A DNA stretch of 40,380 nt from Nemertoderma westbladi (GCA_032718475.1 JAUCBJ010005848.1:1-40380), one strand, 5' to 3'; counted from the stretch's first letter, positions 19,712 through 29,745 are shown. The notes: a model not told the origin generated them from the sequence alone. A program made the numbers and translations.

Positions 19712-22085
19712 ATGGCTGAAGGGCAAGGGCCGCAGTTCCTAACCCCAACTGGAACCCCAACAAGGAGTATGAGTAGAGCTAGTTCTAGAGCCAGTTCTCG
19801 AGGTAGTCGCAGAACCCCAGCCGCAACCTCCAATACGGGCAGGAGTCAAGGAACACCAGCTGGTTCACCTAACAGGGGCGCGAGTAGAGGTAGTCGCAGA
19901 ACCCCAGCCGCAACCTCCAATACGGGTAGAAGTCAAGGAACACCAGCTGGTTCACCTAACAGGGGCGCGAGTAGAGGTAGTCCAAGAACCCCAGTTGGAA
20001 CCCAGATAATAGGCATAAGTCTAACCCCAGCTGGAACACCGAAAGGGGGCAAGAGTAGAGGTAGTTCTAGAGCCAGTTCTAGAAATAAGGGGTCGAGAAA
20101 GTCAAAGGCTGAGTCACGATCGGGGTCTCGCATTGGTAAACCGAAGACTCCAGATGAAAGTAAACAGCTGGAAGAGATGCGATATCAGTTTGATCGAATC
20201 GGGGTGACCAACATACCAACACACGACATTCAGGTTGACATATCCATTATCGGAAACTTTCGGTGAGTTAAGTAACCATGGTACCACTACAGTAATTTAC
20301 CGAACTTTTCAGGCTATTTTCTGATGTATTTTGTTCATGGTTCAAATAAATTTTGTACTTGTATTACGTGAGAAGGCCTACCCCATGGTGGTTAGTGTTA
20401 TATTGTTAGTAATGTATAATTATTTATTAGGGTGGGTAAGACTTCTATGGCATGGTGTTATGTTTGCGAGGGCGAATATGAGCTGTCTAAGAGAAGTGGG
20501 AGTCTGCCTCTGATCAACTACAGAAACTATATGGACATCTGTGGACAAAGAATCCTTATTAAGGTACCGGTAAACATACCACCTATAATACATTTCGCTA
20601 ACAAACTACATTATAAAAAACAAGAACTTATTATTTAGTTACAGACTAGGTGTGAAGTCCAAGAAACGACTGTCTTTTGTTACAGACTCGTGTACCAGGG
20701 GGAACTGAAAGGTCCAAGTTGGGACCCCACATGTCATTCTTTGCCGATGTTCCAGTCTGTTTCTTACTCTACGACATCACCAGCCCCAAGTCATTCAAAT
20801 CACTTGAGCGCTGGAGAGACGAATACATATACAACTCCTACCTGGACAGAGACGATGTGGTAATGGTGGTTGTAGGGACCAAAGATGACAAAGACAATAA
20901 ACGTCGGGTAATGATCTCTAAATTAAAAATTTATGATATATTGTCTTCAGGCACTACCCGATAGGAAGATACAGAATGATATAAACTCAAAATGAGAAAC
21001 AAATTTTTTTAATCAATAATTAGGTTTGAATCAAACCTAATTATCATTCCAGCCAAATTATCAAAACCAAGCGTAAACTGCATTACCAAAATTTTGATTA
21101 TATTGTGCTTTGTGTGTGTTATAAGATTTTGATTCTAGGAAATTATAAAATTCCAGAACATAGTAGGACCTTCCCACAATATTATAAAAGAAAATATTTT
21201 GCTATAAAATAGTTACTTTCTGGTAGGCCAAGCTAGTAATTCTTTATGTTAGCTAGAAAAAAAAAGAGAAGTTTCATTTCATACATTAAATTACAATTAA
21301 CTTATAATTAACCCGATTTGATACTTGAATCAATGCAAATTTACATGTATGTAAGCCGACTGTTGGGATAATCAATCACTAGTTGTAATCTATTTTATCT
21401 AAGAATCTAATCTAAGAATACTATTTCTTTAAGAATAAGTAAGTTAATATCAGTTTAAAAGTATTATGCTCACTGATGTCACCACAGGGCGTGGGCACCC
21501 GTTACCCCTCCTTATTATATTTCACTAATTTACTCCATAATTTGTAGGTGACGCAGGAAATGGTGGATGCTCTGAGGAACGAGTGGGCCTCAGTTGGGTA
21601 CAACAGATTCGGTTGGATAGAAACTTCCTGCAAAAATTTCCATAACATCGACATGTTGTTTAAGTGCGCTGCCGTGGTCGCTACCGGGATGGTAAACAAT
21701 CAAACCAAGAAACTCTACCCACAAATGACTGTAAGTGTGATTTAATATCCCAAAAGTGAACATAGAATGTTACTTATGAGATCCTAAAATGGTAACTTAG
21801 TAGCAGCCAAGCCCAAGGTTAAGGTAACAGATTAAGGTAATTTAATACAATTTGTTTGTTCTATAACAGAATTCCTAACAGCCTGATAAAACTGAATGGT
21901 CAGTTTCCATTTCAAATAAACATTAAATGTTACAGGAAATATTTCGTGACAAGTTGGATAATACCCGCAGACCGGGTCTCATGGTGGCCTCCAGACCAGA
22001 CCTTACCAGTCTCCCAGAACGGATTGCAAGTCGACCCATAAGGAAGACATTGCTGGAGAGAGATACCTTCTGTACTATTTTGTGA
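19712..22085 (+). CDS. Rab/Ras-like small GTPase with Ser/Arg/Pro-rich N-terminal extension
   Basis: Five exons join in phase: 19712-20262, 20431-20563 (or to 20569), 20686-20907, 21548-21730 and 21936-22085, giving 412 (or 414) residues. Residues 1-150 are Ser/Arg/Thr/Pro-rich, with a 29-residue unit (GSRRTPAATSNTGRS..) repeated at 31-59, 60-88 and, degenerate, 89-116. The GTPase domain follows. The P-loop GNFRVGKTS (181-189) is split by intron 1. FLLYDITSPKSF (254-265) is a typical Rab/Ras strand 4 region. VGTKDDKD has the G4 TKxD (293-296) and ETSCKN is the G5 (327-332). The C-terminus is CTIL, a CaaX box predicted to be geranylgeranylated, so the protein is probably membrane-attached. Two parts are unusual. 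The usual DTAGQE of G3 is replaced by TRVPGGTER, lacking the Asp and the catalytic Gln, and the P-loop has Phe-Arg where Ras has Gly12-Gly13. Nucleotide hydrolysis is therefore probably weak or absent. No clear switch I Thr was found. Exact subfamily unknown. Confidence 0.85.
20908..21547 (+). other. Intron 3 of the GTPase gene
   Basis: AT-rich intron of 640 bp. It contains a short perfect inverted repeat, TTAGGTTTGA/TCAAACCTAA (about 21021-21041). The segmental duplication boundary lies near its 3' end, at about 21514. No other feature. Confidence 0.7.
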
Positions 22086-22089
22086 ACAC

Positions 22090-22095
22090 AATAAA
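22090..22095 (+). terminator. Polyadenylation signal of the GTPase gene
   Basis: AATAAA only four bases after the stop codon, conserved in the duplicate at 8893-8898. A very short 3' UTR would end before the 17-bp array at 22361. Confidence 0.5.
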
Positions 22096-22360
22096 CATTA
22101 TATTGGATTTGTAACAACCGCGTACCATACCAAAATACAAAAACTAATAAGTAACAAAATGTGTTACAAATATTTGCGATAGTATTACTCTAAACGTTAT
22201 TATCCAAATGTAGGTTGATTTCTAATTGTTTCAATTATAATATTGAAGTAAAAAAGCATTTAACATTGTATTTTATGACATTTATGTGCAGCATCCTGGT
22301 GTATGTAGATGTACCATCAAGTGGTGAGTTCAGCAGTAAATACCCAACAGGGAGGTAACA

Positions 22361-23051
22361 GGACGAAGGTCCGAATGGGACGGAGGTCCGAATGGGACGG
22401 AGGTCCGAATGGGACGAAGGTCCGAATGGGACGGAGGTCCGAATGGGACGGAGGTCCGAATGGGACGAAGGTCCGAATGGGACGGGAGTCCGAATGGGAC
22501 AAAGGTCCGAATGGGACAAAGGTCCGAATGGGACGGAGGTCCGAATGGGACGAAGGTCCGAATGCGACGAAGGTCCGAATGGGACGGAGGTCCGAATGGG
22601 ACAAAGGTCCGAATGGGACGAAGGTCCGAATGGGACGGAGGTCCGAATGGGACGAAGGTCCGAATGGGACGAAGGTCCGAATGAGACAAAGGTCCGAATG
22701 AGACAAAGGTCCGAATGGGACGGAGGTCCGAATGGGACGAAGGTCCGAATGGGACGAAGGTCCGAATAGGACGGAGGTCCGAATGGGACGGAGGTCCGAA
22801 TGGGACAAAGGTCCGAATGGGACGGAGGTCAGAATGGGACGGAGGTCCGAATGGGACAAAGGTCCCAATGGGACGAAGGTCCGAATGGGACGGAGGTCCG
22901 AATGGGACGAAGGTCCGAATGGGACAAAGGTACGAATGGGACGGAGGTCCGAATGAGACGGAGGTCCGAATGGGACAAAGGTCCGAATGGGACGGAGGTC
23001 CGAATGGGACGAAGGTCCGAATGGGACAAAGGTCCGAATGGGACGAAGGAC
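22361..23051. repeat. 17-bp minisatellite, about 41 units
   Basis: Same GGTCCGAATGGGACGAA unit and variants as at 9171-12478, starting after the same flank (CCAACAGGGAGGTAACA). It ends in GGACCAAAAAAAAGCG, followed by an inverted partial unit TCATTTGGACCTTCGACCCA. Open frames in it are artefacts. Confidence 0.97.
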
Positions 23052-23145
23052 CAAAAAAAAGCGTCGTCTCATTTGGACCTTCGACCCAATACCACAGGAA
23101 ATCCCATTAGGGTGAGCATTATTACAGCATACAGGACAGGTAGCA

Positions 23146-23371
23146 CGAACTTAGTTCCAATGGAAGCGAATTTAGTTCCAATGGATGCGAATTTAGTTCC
23201 AACGGAAGCGAATTTAGTTCCAACGGAAGCGAATTTAGTTCCAATGCATGCGAATTTAGTTCCAATGGATGCGAATTTAGTTCCAACGGAAGCGAATTTA
23301 GTTCCAATGGAAGCGAATTTAGTTCCAATGCATGCGAATTTACTTTCAATGGAGCGAATTTAGTTCCAATG
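23146..23371. repeat. 21-bp minisatellite, forward orientation, about 11 units
   Basis: Units of GCGAATTTAGTTCCAATGGA type. They are the reverse complement of the array at 23884-24196, and the two flank the inverted-repeat element like extended arms. Absent from copy 1. Confidence 0.93.
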
Positions 23372-23888
23372 TTTCAATCGTGGGGCTAGCCACGTAGTAG
23401 GCGAAGCCTTTGCCAACCCCACGCGTATTGCCACTATTTGGGATGGGTCAGGGCCAACAATAATTGTAATTACTTGTAAAACCCTTCTGTCATATTTTTT
23501 AAAACCGAATTATTTAATGAATTAAATGTATAATTACACATTTTGAAATATATATTAATCACGAGTATGTGTACAGTACATATATACTGATACTGACTGA
23601 CTGAGTCTGTAGTATTATATAGGCATACTCAAGTCATGCACATTGTGCCATTTCCACACCAAATACAATATCACCAGTTGTTTCGGTTTAGGTGGATGGG
23701 CGTTGTTTTTTACTATGAATATCATTTTAAAGGATTAAATATTATTGAATTTAATTGAATTGTTTTGGTTAGGAGGTTGGGCGTAGTTTGGGTTAATTAT
23801 TTACAATTATTATTTACCCATCCGCCTAATAGTGGTATTAAACAGATTATTCGCCAACTACGTGGCTCGCCCCACAACTGAAACATTG
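23368..23888. mobile_element. Inverted-repeat element with GTGGGGCGAGCCACG ends (R1-related)
   Basis: The left end reads CCAATGTTTCAATCGTGGGGCTAGCCACGTAGTAGGCGAA and the right end is its near-perfect complement (TTCGCCAACTACGTGGCTCGCCCCACAACTGAAACATTGG). The inverted similarity extends inward with gaps: CACTATTTGGGATGGG..AATAATTGTAATTA on the left, and the complement of TAATTATTTACAATTATTATTTACCCATCC on the right, so the arms are about 100 bp. The core of about 300 bp has no gene. No transposase is present, so it would be non-autonomous. Confidence 0.75.
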
Positions 23889-24196
23889 GAACTAAATTCG
23901 CTACCATTGGAACTAAATTCGCATACATTGGAACTAAATTCGCCAAAATTGGAACTAAATTCGCCAAAATTGGAACTAAATTCGTTTCGATTGGACCTAA
24001 GTTCGCCTAAATTGGAACTAAATTCGCCAAAATTGGAACTAAATTCGTTTCGATTGGACCTAAGTTCGCCTAAATTGGAACTAAATTCGCCAAAATTGGA
24101 ACTAAATTCGTTTCGATTGGACCTAAGTTCGCCTAAATTGGAACTAAATTCGCCAAAATTGGAACAAAATTTGTTTCGATTGGAACTAAATTCGCA
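23884..24196. repeat. 21-bp minisatellite, reverse orientation, about 15 units
   Basis: Units of ATTGGAACTAAATTCGCCAA type. A three-unit higher-order pattern (..CGCCAAAA, ..CGTTTCGA, GGACCTAAGTTCGCCTAAA) repeats every 63 bp. The GGACCTAAGTTCGCC variant closely resembles the array unit at 34.2-34.9 kb. Confidence 0.93.
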
Positions 24197-24229
24197 TGAG
24201 GCTTAAATTAGAACTAAGTACGGGGAATC

Positions 24230-24602
24230 CAACATACACCATGCCCCGCAATATAGTGTCGTAACTCCATGACATGACCTACAATTGAAACAGAGAGTTT
24301 CACTTGCCGACTAAAAAAATGCGTTTGAAAAAAGTGTCCCCGGCGATATTGCACCGGTCGTACTGCAGAGTTATTCGTATTTTTACAAATTCATATTTTT
24401 ACATTTGGAATCCTTGCACGGCCAGTTTTCCACTAGTACCAACAAATCACTGTAATGTTGAAGAATAAGAATAACTGCGGTTTAACTGGTGAAATATCGA
24501 CGGAGAGACTTTTTCAAAAGATTGAAAGCTAAATAAAAATTCTTACTCACCCAGTAAGGAGGAGGGATGTCAAACTATAATTCAAATTTTATTCAATTTC
24601 AT
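24230..24602. repeat. R2-family MITE-like repeat, copy in duplication 2
   Basis: Counterpart of 13188-13545, with the same inverted internal blocks. It carries an extra TTTGGAATCCTTGCACGGCCAG piece, also present at 19260-19284, that copy 1 has lost. The LINE is inserted at its right end. Confidence 0.7.
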
Positions 24603-24603
24603 T

Positions 24604-26210
24604 CATTTCATTTCATCATCCGGCTTTAAATGCCACCGGCGGCTTTAATGTTAAACTTAAAATGTTAAAAACAATAACCTGCAGACAAAACGCGCACAGA
24701 TACTGTATATGGTAGGATACCGTAATATAAGCGTTTTAAAAGCATAATTTAATAAACATTAATATATATTAAAGATAAAATATAAGACCATTATTTAAGA
24801 CACGCTGATATACCGAAGACCCGACAACAAACCCTACCCACTGCGACTGCACCAGCCGCATTAAATCAAATGCCACAGCCGCTAGCGCCAGCCTACTCCG
24901 ACTCCCAACCCGCCTAGGCAACATCGGTCTTTTACACAGGGCGAGAAACAGGGACACGCGAGCGCCAGTTCTCGCTATAATAATCCATAACACATTGCCG
25001 TTTGAGAATGTAGTTAGCTTCTGCGTTGTTCATTGTAGACCAAATGTAAAAAGTATTGAAACAATCTCGGAAGGATAAATCACTGATAGCACTATTATTT
25101 TTACTCAATATAGCTTTTATGTCATATTTATTGCAGGTAATAGCCTCTAAACTGGGGTATCCCATACGAACGGAGCCGACTTTATAATCCGCAAATAGTT
25201 GGTCATACAAATACCCCGATAAGTGCTTCACTAACAAGTTACTGAAGAAATATTTTATTCTAGGATTATCGCAATTAAAGGCTGAGTAAATTAAGCGTAG
25301 TTGAGCTGCATGAATTCTAGTGTTAAGATGTTCTTCCTCGAACAGAGAATACAGCGTTTCGTTTGAAATATAAGAGCCCATACCTAGGATTGACCGCATC
25401 GCCTTTCGCCATATTATTCCAAGAGAGTCAAACATATCTGTTGGGATAGTGGACGCACCATATAAAGCAGATGGAGCACATACAACGTTCCATATCAACT
25501 TAGTTATGTAAAAGGGGACAGAGTCTAGGCCTAGTCCTCGCGTTCTCAGCTTTGATACATTAACCCAGATTCGTTTTACAAAGTGATCTTTAATGTACGA
25601 CTTGAGACCCGGAAGTGGTAAACCTAGGAATGTGCAGTGATTTGCCTTTTGTACAGCTCTTCCATCTTTTAGGTATACCCCGTCACATTTATCAGTCTGT
25701 TTGCCCCATATTATTTCATTACATTTCAGAGTGCTTGTTATGAACCACGATTTTTTATAGTTTAGTTGCAAGTTGTGCTGTATGAAATAGTTTTCGCATA
25801 TCAATAGGATTTCTTGAATGTCGCTCTTCAGGTTTGCGAGGAGTAATATGTCATCCGCATATGAAATCGCAGGATAGGGAGTCTTGTTGATATACAGACC
25901 TTTACCTGATTCATCAAGCTTGTTGAACAGATCTGCTAGATAAATGTTGAATAACATAGGGGATAGGACTCCCCCCTGTCTCACCCCGCAGTTTAAACTT
26001 ATAGGTTCTCTGGTTATAATATTATTAATCGCAATATAGGCCCTCGATCTTGAGTAGTAAGAATATAATGTTAGAAGTAACGCTTTATCAATATCGGTTT
26101 GTTCTAATTTCTCAAACAAAATATTGTAAGAAACGGTGTCAAACGCCGCAGTCAAATCTAGCGATATCATAAATACATTTGATCCCTCACTGTTGAAGTT
26201 CTTTATCAAT
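24604..26210 (-). mobile_element. 5'-truncated non-LTR retrotransposon (LINE)
   Basis: Inserted in copy 2 only. The empty site in copy 1 reads TATTCAATCTCATTACGGTTAGTTG (13519-13543). Here TATTCAATTTCATT is followed by the element and then TCAATTACGGTTTGTTG. The 3' end (low coordinates) has an ATGAAATGAAATGAA tail, and the 5' end stops inside the reverse transcriptase domain, as is typical of target-primed reverse transcription that ended early. A short duplication such as TCAATT may flank it. Confidence 0.88.
24932..26209 (-). CDS. Reverse transcriptase fragment of the LINE
   Basis: About 425 residues without a stop codon. Motif A is MISLDLTAAFDTVSY (about residues 14-28). Motif B is RQGGVLSPMLFNIYLADLF, motif C is SYADDILLLA (active-site Asp pair), and the thumb region follows. 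The N-terminal part of the polymerase (fingers) and any endonuclease are missing because of the 5' truncation. It encodes the polymerase that copies LINE RNA at the target site, but this copy cannot be autonomous. It resembles CR1/Jockey-group elements, with the exact clade not determined. Confidence 0.88.
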   Translation of the reverse strand: MIKNFNSEGSNVFMISLDLTAAFDTVSYNILFEKLEQTDIDKALLLTLYSYYSRSRAYIAINNIITREPISLNCGVRQGGVLSPMLFNIYLADLFNKLDESGKGLYINKTPYPAISYADDILLLANLKSDIQEILLICENYFIQHNLQLNYKKSWFITSTLKCNEIIWGKQTDKCDGVYLKDGRAVQKANHCTFLGLPLPGLKSYIKDHFVKRIWVNVSKLRTRGLGLDSVPFYITKLIWNVVCAPSALYGASTIPTDMFDSLGIIWRKAMRSILGMGSYISNETLYSLFEEEHLNTRIHAAQLRLIYSAFNCDNPRIKYFFSNLLVKHLSGYLYDQLFADYKVGSVRMGYPSLEAITCNKYDIKAILSKNNSAISDLSFRDCFNTFYIWSTMNNAEANYILKRQCVMDYYSENWRSRVPVSRPV

Positions 26211-26669
26211 TACGGTTTGTTGAATAAAGATAAAATAAAATAAGATGGTGTAGTGAGTTAGTGCATTTCCAAAGACATATATGTGGCATCCCCTGTCTTT
26301 GAAGTTGAATGTTGAATAAATCTCCATTATGTTTGTCACCCATATGGCCTAAGAATGATATAGTCTCCATTTCATTTCATTTAATAATGTAAATAATCGA
26401 CAGCAAAACTTACTAGCTTAGCTAAATTACAGATTTGATAATAAGTGAATTGTTGATATTTTTCGCTATGGAGAGCATTATTATATTGTCCTATTAACAT
26501 TATATATCTAAATTCCAGATTTTCTCTTACAATTTATCTGTATATATCTAATGTATCTACCCAATCAGATGGCTTCCTGATAAGGTATTTAAGGAGCTGC
26601 TAGCCACTGTTTTATCACTCTCGAGTCGATAACATGGTGCCTTGTACAAACCCCTGCTGCAAAGTCTAC

Positions 26670-26685
26670 TGTGGGGCGAGACACG
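26670..26685 (+). repeat. R1 terminal motif, solo
   Basis: TGTGGGGCGAGACACG, one mismatch to the consensus, followed by TATGGCGAGCCATC. There is no clear tandem array beside it, apart from a GT-repeat 70 bp downstream. Confidence 0.6.
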
Positions 26686-27508
26686 TATGGCGAGCCATCA
26701 GCGAACTGATATAATTATACTATGGCCGTTTCTCAAAAGTCTGTGTGTGACGTGTGTGTGTGTGTGTGTGTCGGTAGCCATAAATGTCGGAAGCCATAAT
26801 CGAAGTTAATATCTTCAGTTAAATTGTATGGTTGAATCGAATTATTTCGATTCTTCTATCGGTAATTAATTATTTAGGGGGGTAACATTTATCCCATCTG
26901 GTATAAAATTAACATGGGTAGATTCGCCGTGTCCCATTCTATCAAAGTCTTTACTTTATACTCGAGATTAATGTCAAGTTTTATAGTTATTTATTGATTT
27001 ACAATTAAAATTGCATTTTTATCAATTAATTCACACGCAGGCTCTAACCGCCTAATGACAGTCAATACGGAGTAATTCCTTCCCGTGTCTTAGCAACGCT
27101 GAGAATGTCCTGGCCTGTTAGAGGCAGACTGCTGCTGGTTGGGGATGGTAGGATAGCATTAATTCCCTAAACATTCACTCACTCCCCATAGAACTGGCTG
27201 ACGGGGGTGTGTGTGTGTGTTTAGGTATCAGTTATTTAATGACATTAATATTATTACTAATGAAGGAATAGTGCTCCTTCAATACATCTCAACAGACATC
27301 AATTCATTGCCTGTGCCTACCAACGCGTGCTCCATAACATAACAACATATATCCTTGATTTCCATCACCTCTCACCACAATTATTATTAGTAATTAAAAG
27401 TTTCAATTCGGTTTGTCGTTCCGTTATCTGGTTATTCAGTTATTGCATTATTAATAAATAAATGTTTTAAAATATATCTTACGAAATATGGTTAATAATT
27501 AAAACTTG

Positions 27509-28050
27509 TCGCTAACATTCTCACTATGGGGGTTTTAAGGAGTGCTGATTACATTTCTGATGTCAGTTTTCACGTTTACATAAATCTAGTCTGTCTGTCT
27601 GTCGGTCTTTCTGTCAGTCAGTCTGTCAAAACATAAAAGAGAATTCAAATTAACTAACATTCTCGCTATTGGGGTTTTAAGGGGTGCTGATTTCATTTCT
27701 GATGTCAGTTTTCAGGTTTACATAAATATAGTCTGTCTGTATGTCGGTCTTTCTGTCAGTCAGTCAGTCTGTCAAAACTTAAAAAATAATACAAACTAAC
27801 TAACATTCTCGTTATGGGGGTTTTAATGGGTGCTAATTTTATTTCAGATGTCAGTTTTCACGTTTAAAGAAATCTAGTCTGTCTGGCTGTCGGTCTTTCT
27901 GTCAGTCAGTCTGTGAAAACTTAAGAAAGTATACTAACTAACCAACATTCTCGCTATGGTGGTTTTAAGGGTTGCTGATTTCATTTTTGATGTCAGTTTA
28001 CACGTTTACATAAATCTAGTCTGTCTGTCTGTCGGTCTTACTGCCAGTCT
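27509..28050. repeat. Tandem repeat of about 143 bp, four copies
   Basis: AACATTCTCGCTATGGGGGTTTTAAGG..GATGTCAGTTTTCACGTTTACATAAATCTAGTCTGTCTGTC recurs at 27514, 27656, 27802 and 27944. Each copy ends in a CTGTCTGTCGGTCTTTCTGTCAGTCAG microsatellite-like stretch. Confidence 0.93.
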
Positions 28051-28227
28051 GTACTACTGTACTGTGGTTGGCATTACGCCATATACCTAACACTAATAAT
28101 ACAGTCTACAATACAGCCTATCTACAGTACAGAATGGATTTTTTGCCACGAAGAGCAATAAATGTCATTAATACTATCCACCAGTATACCTACTCCAAGA
28201 GCCTTCCAATAAAACACGTATTCCAGC

Positions 28228-28282
28228 ATGACGTCCACTGCACGTCTTCGTGCTGTCCATTGTGACGTGCAGTGGACGTCAT
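28228..28282. repeat. Perfect inverted repeat with 19-bp arms
   Basis: ATGACGTCCACTGCACGTC (28228-28246) and its exact complement (28264-28282) around a 17-base loop. Each arm contains the CRE-like palindrome TGACGTC(C/A) and a CACGTC/GACGTG word. Confidence 0.9.
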
Positions 28283-28349
28283 AGGCTCTAAGGGGTTAAG
28301 CAACACGGTCCCTACTTCGCCCTGTCGACACCCCAGCCATTTTTCACCA

Positions 28350-28640
28350 ATCCTTTTTTAGAGTTTTTTAATTTTTTTGGTATTGGTGAAAGTTCTACAA
28401 CATTAGTAGATATGTTTTTTATGATAGCTAGTGATTTTTTGCTAGCTAGTATTTTTTGAAATTATAAAAAATGTGAAAGTCCATGATATTTCAGGTTAAA
28501 CTGTTGAAGAATATATTAATGACCAAAATAATTTCCAAAAATTACTAGCTAGTAAAAAATACTAGCTATATACCATTAAAAATCTACTAAGGTTCTAGAA
28601 TATTCACTAGTATAAAAAAGCACTCAAAATCACAAAAAAT
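28350..28640. repeat. AT-rich imperfect hairpin element with ACTAGCTAGT motifs
   Basis: The left half, TTTGGTATTG..CATTAGTAGATAT..GCTAGTGATTTTTTGCTAGCTAGTATTTTTTG, is roughly complementary to the right half, ..ATTACTAGCTAGTAAAAAATACTAGCTATATACC..ATCTACTAAGG. Related ACTAGCTAGTTTTT words occur at 31071 and 31198. Confidence 0.55.
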
Positions 28641-29745
28641 AAAGGTTAAAAAACTCATTCGGGACCCTTTTGCTTAAGGAGTCAAAATTGTAGAACAAAT
28701 TCCCGAAGTTTGCGACGTTTGCGAAATTCGCGAAGAATCCGTCAGTTTCTGTGCCCTAATGGGTTCGTGACGAAACAATCAAATCTTACACACTTAACAC
28801 ACGCGAACTAATTTAATGTGTGTATTAGTATGCATGAATCATTAAATACAAATTAAATTAATGAACGCTATTTCAACACGAAATCTACGGAATCAATACA
28901 CAACACACCCACACTACTGAATTCAAAAATTTATATAGATTGCAACTTATACTTGGCTACCTTTTAGGCCTAATGGGTGACTAATTTAATTATTCACCCC
29001 TATATATTTGTAGCCTTTTTAATTTGTGCCTCTAATTGAATCAAACATTAAACTAAAATATATGTCACAATATTGGTCTGTCGGTAGCTGGTCAATGAAT
29101 CTCTCATAAATTTGTTAATTAGTCGCTGCTCAGTCATTGAACATTTGAACACGTGCTGCTCGAAGACCCCACAACGTGTATTAATTGTTTTCCTCCTTCT
29201 ATTTCCATATTATTTAACAACTTCTACTTTAGGAGCTGTCACTCAGCTGCACTCCCAAGGAATCTCTCAAAACCACAACGCCCAGTTTTCGCCACAAATA
29301 TTCAAATAAAATGTATATTTAAATTATATATATGACCATAATAAAGTAAAATAAAGTATATGTCCAGAGTTAAAAATATCGAGAACATCATAAAAGATAA
29401 ATTGAGTGTGCGGGCTGAAGATTTACATTCATACACAGTTTGCTACTCCATTCCTATTGTTGAAAGTCTTGGATCACATCTGGATATAAGAGACAGCGGT
29501 ATATTAAGGAAAATAATTCCTTGGCTAGAAATTAAATCTTACTTTTTTAAAATTAAAGGCTGAGTGGTCAATTAAGTCCATTTTAACAAAATATAACATG
29601 AATAGACTACCGATAGCGCTATTTACATCGTTGTAAAATAAAGTATCCTGTTTCAGAGTTTTATGACCTGAGTGAATTTATTCACAGTGAAAGAGCAGCT
29701 ACAATGATAAACGTAAATTTTGTAGATTATAAACAAATTAATTAC

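Larger units (their letters stand above)
21514..26300. repeat. Segmental duplication, copy 2
   Basis: Matches 8297-13616. Differences are a shorter 17-bp array (about 41 versus 195 units), a forward 21-bp array and left element end that copy 1 lacks, a longer inverted 21-bp array, and a 1.6 kb LINE inserted at about 24604-26210. Exons 4 and 5 of the GTPase gene lie at its left end. Confidence 0.9.
26301..29745. other. Intergenic or intronic region, repeats only
   Basis: No supported gene. It holds an R1 terminal motif (26670-26685), a GT dinucleotide run (26751-26772), a four-copy tandem repeat (27509-28050), a 19-bp-arm inverted repeat (28228-28282) and an AT-rich hairpin-like element (about 28350-28640). 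Short open frames at 28068, 29112 and 29360 show no recognisable domain. Confidence 0.5.

Noticed and set aside
9171-23051. Possible CRISPR array, because of short regular repeats
   Set aside because: Units are directly adjacent with no unique spacers, and the context is an animal genome with introns.
22235-23363. Open frames of 91-251 codons over the second 17-bp array and the 21-bp array
   Set aside because: Same artefact. The NLVPM(D/E)A repeat is just the translated 21-bp unit.
28068-28265. 65-codon frame with RMDFLPRRAINVINT
   Set aside because: Considered as a transposase remnant, but no family motif could be recognised and the 3' part is the inverted repeat at 28228.
29360-29563. 67-codon frame starting MSRVKNIENIIKD
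   Set aside because: No recognisable domain and no supporting splice context.
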